Source of the DNA: Candidatus Dormiibacterota bacterium
GTDB taxonomy: Bacteria > Chloroflexota > Dormibacteria > Aeolococcales > Aeolococcaceae
Assembly: GCA_003153505.1 (NCBI GenBank)
Contig: PLZA01000014.1
Location: 13,687 to 77,686 of the forward strand
Direction of reading: 5' to 3'
Length of the DNA: 64,000 bases
A program made the position numbers and the translations under genes. Positions 52,615 through 60,112 of the stretch are shown here, one piece after another; the first letter of the stretch is position 1; the number at the start of each line of letters is the position of its first letter. The notes below the pieces were generated by a model, which was not told the origin of the DNA, ran no database searches, and saw only the letters and a list, made by a program, of their open reading frames with translations.

Positions 52615-53263
52615 CCCACTCGACGTCGCCGTAGAAGCCGGTCGGCTTCGGGTGTCGCTGGTACGCTGCGACGCCGCTGCGACTAGCGGCGATCGTCGTG
52701 GTCGTGCCGTGCCCGGGGAGCACGAGTGTTTCCTCCGGCAATGGCAGCAACCTCGAGGTGATGCTCGCCATGATCGTCTCGAGGTCGCCGCGCGCGGACG
52801 TCTTGCCGGGACCGCCGTCGAAGAGGGTGTCGCCCGTGATCAGAGCACGCCCGATGCGCAGGGAGATACTGCCCGGCGTGTGGCCCGGCGTGTGGATCAC
52901 GCCGATCCGTGCGTTGCCGACCCTCACTTCGGCGCCGTCCTCGAGTCTGCCGTCGATCCGCTCTTCGGGAATCCTGATCTCACTGCTCCCCACCAGCACC
53001 GGCGCACCGGTGGCGGCACGCACCGCGTCGTACGTCATCCAGTGGTCGGGATGCCAGTGGGTCGCGATGACCGTCTGCACGCCTCCCTCTGCCGCGATTG
53101 CCTCCAGCAGCGGTTCCTCGTCGGCAGGCATGTCCACGAGCACGGCAGCACCTGCTCCGACATCGCGCACGACGTAGGCGTTGTTGCCGTACGGCCCCAT
53201 CGGTCCAATCTTGACGACGCGCACACCGCCGTCCTCGAAGACGGTGATCTCAGCGCCGGCCAC
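52607..53263 (-). CDS. MBL-fold metallohydrolase (glyoxalase II-like)
   Basis: 218 residues from a GTG inside the HhH-GPD gene's end (14-base overlap). THWHPDH at ~75-81, the IHTPGHTPGSISL segment, ALITGDTLFDGGPGKTS and LPGHGTTTTI give a complete dinuclear-metal site. It resembles glyoxalase II/persulfide dioxygenase-like hydrolases that cleave thioesters. Operon with a DNA-repair protein and a drug exporter. Confidence 0.88.
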   Translation of the reverse strand: MAGAEITVFEDGGVRVVKIGPMGPYGNNAYVVRDVGAGAAVLVDMPADEEPLLEAIAAEGGVQTVIATHWHPDHWMTYDAVRAATGAPVLVGSSEIRIPEERIDGRLEDGAEVRVGNARIGVIHTPGHTPGSISLRIGRALITGDTLFDGGPGKTSARGDLETIMASITSRLLPLPEETLVLPGHGTTTTIAASRSGVAAYQRHPKPTGFYGDVEWGD

Positions 53264-53900
53264 GCGCCACCGTCTTGGCCGGCCGCGTCTTCGCCGCCGG
53301 CGACTGCTTCGCATCGGCCTGTGCGGCCGCCTCGGCCCGGAGCGCGGCCTTGTCGGCACGTTTCTGCAGCTGGTAGTGCTCGCGTTCCGCGACCGTCCGG
53401 ACATCAGCGAGCGTCGGCCAGTCGGGGGCGACACGCTCCCACCCCGCCGGCCGCACGCCGAGGTGCTTGGCGACGACGCCGACCATGATCCGCGCCTTGG
53501 CGGCGCCGAAGCCGGGTAGCGCGGCGAATCGGCGCTGCAAATCCTTCGCATCCTTCGCTTCGGTCCAGATCCTCGTGGCATCACCGCCGTATTCGCCGGT
53601 GATCACCTTGCAGAGGCCATACACGCGCTGCGCCATGCTCACCGGAAAGCGGTGCAGCGCGGGGGGTGTCTGGAATGCCTGCTCGACCCTGCCCGGGTCC
53701 ATGCTCGCGACCTCGGCCGGATCGATCGTGCCCAGGCGCTCGCGCATCCGCAGCGGGCCCTGGAACGCCCACTCGATCGGCACCTGCTGATCGAGGCAGA
53801 AGCCGATCAGGAGGGCCGTGGGGTCCTCGCTGACGAGTCGATCCGCATCAGGGTCGCCCGTCCACTGGAGGTACAGCGCCGGCGCGGCGGTCTTTGCCAC
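53250..53900 (-). CDS. HhH-GPD-type base-excision DNA repair protein
   Basis: 216 residues from a GTG. LLIGFCLDQQVPIEWAFQGP, ALHRFPVSMAQRV, GEYGGDATRIW and the HhH motif RFAALPGFGAAKARIM are typical of a well-conserved actinobacterial-type HhH-GPD family thought to remove damaged bases. A Lys/Ala-rich tail follows. TACCGT six bases upstream marks the start. Divergent from the 97-residue gene. Confidence 0.88.
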   Translation of the reverse strand: MAKTAAPALYLQWTGDPDADRLVSEDPTALLIGFCLDQQVPIEWAFQGPLRMRERLGTIDPAEVASMDPGRVEQAFQTPPALHRFPVSMAQRVYGLCKVITGEYGGDATRIWTEAKDAKDLQRRFAALPGFGAAKARIMVGVVAKHLGVRPAGWERVAPDWPTLADVRTVAEREHYQLQKRADKAALRAEAAAQADAKQSPAAKTRPAKTVARGRR

Positions 53901-53906
53901 GCGTGT

Positions 53907-53912
53907 ACGGTA
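53907..53912 (-). promoter_or_regulatory. -10 box TACCGT of a leaderless promoter
   Basis: Minus-strand TACCGT followed by six bases and the GTG at 53900. Confidence 0.5.
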
Positions 53913-53954
53913 CTGCGCCGTACACCGGGACTGAGGTGCACGCTCGCGACTGCG

Positions 53955-53960
53955 TACACT
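53955..53960 (+). promoter_or_regulatory. -10 box TACACT of a leaderless promoter
   Basis: TACACT followed by six bases and the ATG at 53967. The same hexamer is used before both Nramp leaders and the CaiB gene. Confidence 0.6.
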
Positions 53961-53966
53961 CGGCGC

Positions 53967-54260
53967 ATGTCGTGGCTCGGGCGTCTTTTCGGGTCGAAGC
54001 CACCGGCCGCGCCGCTCAACAGCGTGGTCGTCGCAAATGATCTCGTCCAGCCTCTGACGGCCGGCGGAGCCGACCTCGCGACCGCGGTCGACGGCGCGCT
54101 CCGCGCATACCTCGACGCGAAGGCCAAAGCGCTCGCGGCCGGGGAGCCCGAGCGGATTCCGTTCTGGCTTCGACGGGACGCGGTGCCGTCTGGAGACCTC
54201 GAGGACGAACTCCGTGATCGTGTCATCCAGCGTCGCGCCGCCGAGGAAGAGGCGCACTGA
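53967..54260 (+). CDS. Small hypothetical protein
   Basis: 97 residues, mostly helical (DLATAVDGALRAYLDAKAKA) with a charged end (ELRDRVIQRRAAEEEAH). No family recognised. It starts six bases after a -10 box and is followed 25 bases later by the alcohol dehydrogenase, with which it may be co-transcribed. Confidence 0.6.
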   Translation: MSWLGRLFGSKPPAAPLNSVVVANDLVQPLTAGGADLATAVDGALRAYLDAKAKALAAGEPERIPFWLRRDAVPSGDLEDELRDRVIQRRAAEEEAH

Positions 54261-54285
54261 TCACCACTTGGAGGAGGGGCTGACG

Positions 54286-55329
54286 ATGCGGGCAGTGGTC
54301 TTCAAGGACTTCGACTCGATCGAGCTCGACGACGTACCCAAACCCCGCATCGAGGAGCCAGGGGACGCCCTCGTCCGAGTCACCATTACGGCGATCTGCG
54401 GGAGCGACCTGCACGTGGTGCACGGCCGCATTCCGGGGATGAGCCCTGGAGGTGTTCTCGGGCATGAGTTCGTCGGCGTGGTCGAGGCCGTGGACGGCGG
54501 CGTCCGCCGCTTCGCCGAAGGCGAGCGTGTCGTGGGCTCCTTCACGATCCCATGTGGCGAGTGCTGGTACTGTGCCCGGCGGTTCTTCAGCAGGTGTCCC
54601 GATCAGCGCGTCTTCGGTTACGGCTCATTCTTCGGCGACGTCGCGGGCGCCCAGGCGGAGTACGTGCGCGTCCCCAACGCCGACCTGGTGCTCCACGCTA
54701 TTGATGACTCGATGCGCGACGAGCAGGCGTTGTTCGCGGGCGATATCTTCACGACGGGGTACGACTGCGCCACCGAGGCTCGCATCGAGCAGGGGGACGT
54801 GGTCACCGTGGTCGGCTGCGGACCTGTCGGTCTCATGGCGATCCTCGGGGCACGCGCGTTCGAGCCCTCGACCATCTATGCGGTCGACACCGTGTCGCAG
54901 CGTCTCGAGATGGCACAGAGCCTCGGCGCCATACCCGTGGATGCGAAGGAGGTGCACGTCCCGAGCTTCGTCCAGGATCACACCGGCGGCCGCGGCGCCG
55001 ACGCCGTCCTGGAGTGCGTCGGATCAGTGCCGGCCCTCCTCGAGTGCATCGACATCGCTCGCGCGGGGGGAAGGATCAGCGTCATCGGCGTGCACAGTGA
55101 TCAGGAGATCGAGCTCCCCCTCAACACGACATTCGTGAAGGCGATCGACCTCAAGTTCTGCGGTACCGCCAACGTCATCGGGCGCTGGGACGACGCGCTG
55201 GCGATGGTGTCGAGCGGCGTGGCTCGCCCGGACGCGATCATCTCGCACCGGATGAAGCTCGACGACGCCGTGCTGGGCTACGACCTGTTCGAGCGACGCG
55301 AGGCATTGAAGGTCGTCCTGACGCCGTAG
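54286..55329 (+). CDS. Zinc-dependent alcohol dehydrogenase family protein
   Basis: 347 residues of the medium-chain dehydrogenase class. Catalytic zinc ligands Cys (ICGSDLHVVHG, ~38) and His (GHEFVGVV, ~61); structural zinc lobe CGECWYCARRFFSRC (~89-103); Rossmann VVGCGPVGLMAI. It oxidises an alcohol or polyol with NAD(P). The threonine/sorbitol dehydrogenase-like order of motifs does not settle the substrate. A strong GAGGAGG site precedes ATG. Confidence 0.92.
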   Translation: MRAVVFKDFDSIELDDVPKPRIEEPGDALVRVTITAICGSDLHVVHGRIPGMSPGGVLGHEFVGVVEAVDGGVRRFAEGERVVGSFTIPCGECWYCARRFFSRCPDQRVFGYGSFFGDVAGAQAEYVRVPNADLVLHAIDDSMRDEQALFAGDIFTTGYDCATEARIEQGDVVTVVGCGPVGLMAILGARAFEPSTIYAVDTVSQRLEMAQSLGAIPVDAKEVHVPSFVQDHTGGRGADAVLECVGSVPALLECIDIARAGGRISVIGVHSDQEIELPLNTTFVKAIDLKFCGTANVIGRWDDALAMVSSGVARPDAIISHRMKLDDAVLGYDLFERREALKVVLTP

Positions 55330-55371
55330 CGCGTCAGTCGCGACCGCCACCACCTGCGGGACTCGGAGGGC

Positions 55372-56022
55372 TCAGTCCCCAAGCCTCCGCAGAGCGACGA
55401 CCTGCCAGAAGACGCCCGGGTGGTTCGCCGCCACCTCCAGCCCGGTCTCTTCCGCGGCTGCAACGATCGCGTCCGGACGGTGCGCGAAGACGTGGAAGCG
55501 TCGCCGGATGAGCCATAGCGCGAAGTTGTTCAGCGCCAGGGCGAGGCGAGTCCACCAGCGGCCATTCGGAAAGCTCATGACCAGAACGTGGGTGGTGTGC
55601 TCGGCGGCCGCGTTCACCAGCTTCGGCATGTCGGCGTAGCAGCAGATGACGCGGTTCAAGATCACCAGGTCGGCGGCCGGAACGAGGTTGCCCGACCGAG
55701 CGAAGTCCATCAGCCGGCGCTCGACTCGCCCTTCGAGCCCAGCCGCTCGGAGCAGTTCGTCAGCGGCGGCCTGGTACGTGGGGGTCATCTCGATGCCGAC
55801 CGCTCGGGTCACGCCAGCCTTGAGCAGCTCGACCTGCAGGGCGCCGACGCCGCCACCGACCTCGAGCAGCGTGGCCCCGCGAATGGCGTTCGGCTCCAGC
55901 AGCTGCGCGGTGCGGCGAGCGGTGGAATCAAGCCCTCGCCGCCGGTAGCGTCGGGCCTCCCGGCGTGCGTGCCGCTCGCTGAAGATCCACCGGTACCCAG
56001 CCGGCGAGCAGCAGTCAGTCAT
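55372..56022 (-). CDS. Class I SAM-dependent methyltransferase
   Basis: 216 residues. Motif I is LLEVGGGVGALQVELL (~55), followed by AVGIEMTP (post I) and ADLVILNRVICCYADMPKLV (motif IV). The N-terminal CCSPAGYRWIFSERHARREA is unusual. The C-terminal helix pair (RLALALNNFALWLIRRRFHV) is hydrophobic and may touch the membrane or a lipid substrate. TACGAT eight bases before ATG is a likely -10. Confidence 0.8.
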   Translation of the reverse strand: MTDCCSPAGYRWIFSERHARREARRYRRRGLDSTARRTAQLLEPNAIRGATLLEVGGGVGALQVELLKAGVTRAVGIEMTPTYQAAADELLRAAGLEGRVERRLMDFARSGNLVPAADLVILNRVICCYADMPKLVNAAAEHTTHVLVMSFPNGRWWTRLALALNNFALWLIRRRFHVFAHRPDAIVAAAEETGLEVAANHPGVFWQVVALRRLGD

Positions 56023-56085
56023 CGCAACGGATCGTACACGTGGTTGCCGGAGCCTTCAGTCGAGTCCTCGGGATGCGGCGCCAGC

Positions 56086-56129
56086 TTGGCTCAACATGGC
56101 TTGACAGTGAGCCAAAGTGGTGCCATAGT
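56086..56129 (+). promoter_or_regulatory. Promoter and operator of the RHH-DUF4097-ABC operon
   Basis: TTGACA (56101-56106), 17-base spacer, CATAGT (56124-56129), six bases to ATG. Inverted repeat TTGGCTCA/TGAGCCAA (56086-56093/56108-56115) straddles the -35, as expected for autorepression by the RHH protein. Confidence 0.7.
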
Positions 56130-56135
56130 GGCGCC

Positions 56136-56666
56136 ATGGACCTACGCCCCTATATCGAAGACATCCACCAGCAGCTTGCCGATGCAGCTGAAGCAGGGGG
56201 CGAGGACGCGCGTGCCCTCGCTGAACGCCTCGCGGCACCCTTGGACGCGGCGATCCGCCTCGCCTTGCAGGACGCCCTCGGTGCGGCGGCCGAGGAGATT
56301 ACTGCAGAGCTTGCGCCGGGATCCGTCGAGCTGCGCATCCGTGGGCGCAACCCCGAATTCGTGGTCACCCCGGCGCCCACCGACCGGTCGGCGGAGGACA
56401 TCTCCGACGCCGGCTACGACCGGGCGCCCGCTGCCGTTCAGCTGAATCCCGGTGACGGCGATGACGGCGGCACCTCGCGTATCAACATGCGCCTGCCTGA
56501 CCAGCTCAAGGCGAGAGTCGAAGTGGCCGCGAGCGGCGAGGGACTTTCGGTCAACACATGGCTCGTCCGGGCGGCGAGCGTCGCACTCGACCGAGCCGGC
56601 TCGAGCGGCCGCCGCGAGGGGCGCGCCTCGCGGGGCGCCGGTCGCTTCACGGGCTGGGTCCGCTAA
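56136..56666 (+). CDS. Ribbon-helix-helix (HicB-like) regulator
   Basis: 176 residues. The RHH unit is at ~115-150 (RINMRLPDQLKARVEVAASG, SVNTWLVRAASVAL). The N-terminal ~90 are helical/charged, and a basic GSSGRREGRASRG tail may add DNA contacts. It has the look of a toxin-antitoxin RHH but no toxin is adjacent. It heads the operon with a beta-repeat protein and an ABC exporter, whose promoter it probably controls. Confidence 0.78.
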   Translation: MDLRPYIEDIHQQLADAAEAGGEDARALAERLAAPLDAAIRLALQDALGAAAEEITAELAPGSVELRIRGRNPEFVVTPAPTDRSAEDISDAGYDRAPAAVQLNPGDGDDGGTSRINMRLPDQLKARVEVAASGEGLSVNTWLVRAASVALDRAGSSGRREGRASRGAGRFTGWVR

Positions 56667-56693
56667 CCCCCCACAAGCACTGGAGAAACAGCC

Positions 56694-57572
56694 ATGCCGA
56701 CGTTCGATACCCCCGACCTAATCCTGGTGACCCTGGAGATCGGTGTCGGTGACGTCCGGATCGCGGCGAGCGATCGCACGGACACCACCGTCACCGTGCG
56801 TCCAACCGACCCAACCAAGCAGTCCGACATAGCGGCCGCCGAGCAGACCCGTGTCGCGTTCGCCGCCGGGGGACTGCTCGTCAAGGCGCCCAAGGGCTGG
56901 CGTCGCTACACGCCGCGCGGCGGCGGTGACTCGATCGACGTGCAGATCGACCTCCCCGCGGGCTCGGAATTGCGTGGCGACGCAGGGGTTGCCGCGCTGC
57001 ACAGCACCGGGCGGCTCGGCGAATGTCACTACAGCACAGGCGTTGGCAACATCGATATCGATGAGGCGGGTCCTGCGCATCTCAGCACCGGAGCCGGCGA
57101 TATCGCTGCGAATCACGTGTCGGGGCATGCGCAGATCCACACCGGATCCGGGCGGGTGTGGCTCGGTTCCGTCGACGGCACCGCCGTGGTCAAGGGGGCC
57201 AATGGCGATACCTGGATCGGCGATGTCGCGGGTGACGTGCGGGTGGTGACCGCCAGCGGGTCGATCGCCGTCGATCATTCGCACGCCTCCGTCATTGCCA
57301 AGACCGCGAACGGCGATGTGCGCCTCGGCGAAGTCAGTGGCGGCGCCGTGGTCGTTCAGACCGCGCTCGGCCAGGTGGACATTGCGATTCGAGCCGGGGT
57401 GGCCGCCTGGCTCGACGTCGATACGCACTTCGGCAAAGTGCATAACGAGCTTGACGTCACGGACCGGCCGAAGCCGGACGACCAGACCGTCGAGGTTCGC
57501 GCCCGCACCTCGTTCGGCGATATCACCGTTCGCCGCTCGGTCACGAGCACAACCGTGGCGGGTGCGGTATGA
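56694..57572 (+). CDS. DUF4097 beta-repeat protein
   Basis: 292 residues. Repeats of the kind 'GxIxxxxASGxV' (ANGDTWIGDVAGDVRVVTAS, ANGDVRLGEVSGGAVV, TSFGDITVRR) predict a right-handed beta-helix. No signal peptide, so it should be cytosolic despite the family's link with adhesin-like repeats. It overlaps the ABC ATPase start by 4 bases. In actinobacteria the RHH-DUF4097-DrrAB order recurs. Confidence 0.85.
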   Translation: MPTFDTPDLILVTLEIGVGDVRIAASDRTDTTVTVRPTDPTKQSDIAAAEQTRVAFAAGGLLVKAPKGWRRYTPRGGGDSIDVQIDLPAGSELRGDAGVAALHSTGRLGECHYSTGVGNIDIDEAGPAHLSTGAGDIAANHVSGHAQIHTGSGRVWLGSVDGTAVVKGANGDTWIGDVAGDVRVVTASGSIAVDHSHASVIAKTANGDVRLGEVSGGAVVVQTALGQVDIAIRAGVAAWLDVDTHFGKVHNELDVTDRPKPDDQTVEVRARTSFGDITVRRSVTSTTVAGAV

Positions 57573-58519
57573 GCGCCCGGATCGCGGTGCGAGTCACCGG
57601 GCTCCGCAAGGCGTTCGGCGACAAGGTGGTGCTCGACGGGATCGACCTCGAGATCGCTGCGGGGAGCGTCGTTGCGCTGCTCGGACCCAACGGTGCCGGC
57701 AAGACGACCACTGTGCAAATCCTCTCGACCCTGATCAGCGCCGACGCCGGCGTGATCCAGGTCGCCGGGTTCGACGTCGGCCGTGAGCCGCAGGCCGTTC
57801 GCGATGCGATCGGCGTCACCGGTCAGTTCTCGGCTGTGGACTTCCTGCTCACGGGCAGGGAGAACCTGCTGCTCATGGCCGATCTGCATCATCTCGACCG
57901 GCCGGTTGGTCGCCGGCGCGTCGAGGAACTCCTCGTCCGATTCGACCTCGCGGATGCAGCCGGGCAGATGGTCATGAAGTACTCGGGCGGCATGCGCCGC
58001 CGGCTTGATCTTGCGATGACGCTGCTCGGCGAACCGCGGATCATCTTCCTCGACGAGCCGACCACGGGTCTCGATCCTCGCAGCCGCCACACGATGTGGC
58101 AGATCACGCGCGAGCTCGTTGCCGACGGCGTCACCGTCCTGCTCACCACCCAGAACCTCGATGAAGCCGACGAGCTCGCGGACCGCATCGCCGTGCTCGA
58201 CCAGGGCCGTCTGGTGGCAGAAGGCACGCCGAGTCAGCTGAAGCGGCGCATCCCGGGTGGCCGCGTCCGCCTCCATTTCCGCGATGCGGATGCGCTGACC
58301 GCCGCCACCCACGTCCTCGGAGAGGACCAGGCCGACGGTGCCGCGCTCGTCCTCGACATACCAACCGACGGCACGCCCCAGTCGCTGAGAAACCTGCTCG
58401 ACCAGATCGACAAACGAGCTCTCGGTGTCGAGACCGTCACGGTCGAGACGCCAGACCTCGACGACGTGTTCTTCGCGCTGACCGGCGCTCCCCATCACGA
58501 ACAGGAGGCTTCCACATGA
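57569..58519 (+). CDS. ABC transporter ATP-binding protein (DrrA-like)
   Basis: 316 residues. Walker A GPNGAGKTT (~39), signature SGGMRRRLDLAM (~140), Walker B IIFLDEPTTGLDPRSR, then a ~90-residue C-terminal extension (GRVRLHFRDADALTA) as in daunorubicin-resistance-type exporters. It overlaps both neighbours by 4 bases, so the ATPase and permease are made together. Confidence 0.95.
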   Translation: MSARIAVRVTGLRKAFGDKVVLDGIDLEIAAGSVVALLGPNGAGKTTTVQILSTLISADAGVIQVAGFDVGREPQAVRDAIGVTGQFSAVDFLLTGRENLLLMADLHHLDRPVGRRRVEELLVRFDLADAAGQMVMKYSGGMRRRLDLAMTLLGEPRIIFLDEPTTGLDPRSRHTMWQITRELVADGVTVLLTTQNLDEADELADRIAVLDQGRLVAEGTPSQLKRRIPGGRVRLHFRDADALTAATHVLGEDQADGAALVLDIPTDGTPQSLRNLLDQIDKRALGVETVTVETPDLDDVFFALTGAPHHEQEAST

Positions 58520-59307
58520 GCACCGCGACCTATGCGCTTCGCGACTCGGCGATCATGATGCGGCGCGACATCCGCCACTCCTTGCGCTATCCGATCATGG
58601 CCATCAGCGGCCTGATGGTTCCGGTCTTCCTGTTGCTGCTGTTCGTCGGCGTGTTCGGTAACACGCTCCGCGCTGGTCTCGGTGCCGCGTCGCCGGCGGG
58701 CGGTCGCTACGTCGACTACCTGGCTCCCGCAATCCTTGTGATGACCGCAGGCGCCAGTGCTGCGGCGACAGCGGTGAACGTGTGCATCGACATGAATGAG
58801 GGGATCATCGCCCGGTTTCGCACCATGGCGATCACCCGCACCTCGGTGCTCACCGGCCAGGTGCTCGGCAGCCTCACGCGCACGATGATCAGCGGCGTGC
58901 TGCTCGTGGCGGTCGCACTCGGGCTTGGTTTCCGTCCAACCGCGACGCCCATCGAGTGGCTGGCGGTCGCGGGCATGTTCGCGATGCTCACACTCGCGCT
59001 CACATGGCTGACCATCGCCTTCGGCCTGCAGGCCAAAACCCCTGCGGGGGCGAACAGTCTCTCGCTGATCCCACAGTTCCTCCCCTTTATCAGCAGCGCC
59101 TTTGTCCCAACGGCATCAATGCCAGCCGGGGTGCGCTGGTTCGCCGAGAATCAGCCGTTCACGCCGATCATCAACACGCTGCGAGGTCTCTTGACAGGGA
59201 CGCCGATCGGCACCAGCGCGATCGTTGCGGTTGTGTGGTGCACCGGCCTGATGGTCGTCGGTTACCTGTGGTCGCGTGCACGCTACAACCGCTACGTGAC
59301 CCATTAG
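58516..59307 (+). CDS. ABC-2 type transporter permease (DrrB-like)
   Basis: 263 residues, six membrane spans. LMVPVFLLLLFVGVFGNTL (TM1), GIIARFRTMAITRTSVLTGQ and FISSAFVPTASMPAGVRWFAENQPFTPI at the end are DrrB-type. Together with the DrrA-like ATPase it should export a hydrophobic compound or lipid. No biosynthetic cluster is nearby. Confidence 0.93.
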   Translation: MSTATYALRDSAIMMRRDIRHSLRYPIMAISGLMVPVFLLLLFVGVFGNTLRAGLGAASPAGGRYVDYLAPAILVMTAGASAAATAVNVCIDMNEGIIARFRTMAITRTSVLTGQVLGSLTRTMISGVLLVAVALGLGFRPTATPIEWLAVAGMFAMLTLALTWLTIAFGLQAKTPAGANSLSLIPQFLPFISSAFVPTASMPAGVRWFAENQPFTPIINTLRGLLTGTPIGTSAIVAVVWCTGLMVVGYLWSRARYNRYVTH

Positions 59308-59324
59308 CGGCCCTTGGTGACGGC

Positions 59325-59642
59325 CTACGCGCCACCCGGATGGCGGTGCATCTCCCGTGCGATGTCGTCTTCAGTGATCGGGCGGCGACCGTAGACCTCC
59401 CAAGCATGAAGAGCAACACCAATGCCCCAGCCGCCGATCACCCACCCCGGCCAGAAATAGCCATGCCCGGTCACGAACCAAATCATCACCAGCGCCGCGT
59501 TCACGACGATGTAGCTGACCAGGTGCATCGCGAAATCACGCCGCGCTGACAAACGCCGGATGGCGGCGGCGCGTGCATCGGTGGGTTCAACCGGCGAGTT
59601 CACGTCCGTCATGTTCGCCTCTCGCATGGTCGTCTCTTGCAT
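59325..59642 (-). CDS. 2TM-domain protein
   Basis: 105 residues from the ATG at 59642, which has GGAGGA seven bases upstream. Two later in-frame ATGs are possible. The pattern RRDFAMHLVSYIVVNAALVM followed by FWPGWVIGGWGIGVALHAWE and a charged end (RRPITEDDIAREM) is the '2TM domain' seen in several phyla, often linked to histidine kinases. No partner is adjacent. Confidence 0.82.
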   Translation of the reverse strand: MQETTMREANMTDVNSPVEPTDARAAAIRRLSARRDFAMHLVSYIVVNAALVMIWFVTGHGYFWPGWVIGGWGIGVALHAWEVYGRRPITEDDIAREMHRHPGGA

Positions 59643-59774
59643 GGTCGTGTCCTCCGGCCTCGATTGTCGGAGGTTGACCGTCGACCCTCCCACTGCCGTT
59701 GGTAACCGACCGCTTGAGGCGAATGTCATCAACCCTAGAGGCGCCGGCCACGCCGAGGCGGCGGCGCAGGTGGG

Positions 59775-59850
59775 TGGTCCCAGGGGATGGAGTCGAACCA
59801 TCGGTACACGGTTTTACAGACCGCTGCCTTGACCACTTGGCTACCCTGGG
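59775..59850 (-). tRNA. tRNA-Tyr (anticodon GTA), class I form with C1-G72
   Basis: Minus strand, 76 nt with encoded CCA. Acceptor CCCAGGG/CCCTGGG, D arm GCC...GGC, anticodon stem GCGGT/ACCGT with loop CTGTAAA (anticodon GTA), variable loop of only five bases (GTACC), T arm GATGG-TTCGACT-CCATC, discriminator A73. Bacterial tRNA-Tyr normally has a long variable arm and G1-C72, whereas archaeal/eukaryotic ones have a short loop and C1-G72. All stems pair perfectly, so it looks functional. Confidence 0.93.
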
Positions 59851-59905
59851 ATGCTCGCGAACCGTACGGAACGGCAGGCGGTAAGGATACGGGCGCGATG
59901 CAGCC

Positions 59906-60018
59906 TCAGCGGCGCGAGATCGGGAGCATCTCGCGAAGCGCCGGGTCATTGAGATCGCGGCGCACCACCGCGAGCACCTCATCCGGCCCGCCGAACGACC
60001 GACTCGGCGAACCAGCTA
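59906..60018 (-). pseudogene. 3' end of a chromosomal gene cut by the integrated element
   Basis: The last ~35 codons before TGA read SFGGPDEVLAVVRRDLND then PALREMLPISRR, with chromosome-like GC-rich third positions. Upstream the frame runs into element sequence with unlike codon use. The N-terminal part is presumably at the far end of the element, outside the window. Family unknown. Confidence 0.45.
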
Positions 60019-60044
60019 CTGTCGTACGGCGACTGGATCGACAG
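60019..60044. other. Candidate left attachment site
   Basis: CTGTCG (60019) and CGACAG (60039) are inverted 6-bp arms around a 14-bp core, the form of a tyrosine-recombinase core site. It lies exactly where chromosome-like coding gives way to the element. The matching right site is outside the window. Confidence 0.3.
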
Positions 60045-60069
60045 GTTTTGATACCCCTCATGCCGTCGC

Positions 60070-60105
60070 TTGGGAATATTTTGGGAATCAAAAACGTGCT
60101 AGGCT
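60070..60105 (+). promoter_or_regulatory. Direct repeats TTGGGAAT and leaderless promoter of the integrase
   Basis: TTGGGAAT occurs at 60070 and 60081 (11-base period, one helical turn), a likely arm-type or regulator site. TAGGCT (60100-60105) is the likely -10, seven bases before ATG 60113. Confidence 0.5.
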
Positions 60106-60112
60106 CCCTCTC

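Noticed and set aside
56136-56666. HicAB toxin-antitoxin system
   Set aside because: Only an RHH protein is present. The next gene is a 292-residue beta-repeat protein, not a HicA-like toxin.
59775-59850. tRNA-Tyr as the element's attachment site
   Set aside because: The element lies on the 5' side of the tRNA, which is intact, and a coding remnant with an inverted-arm site sits between them.
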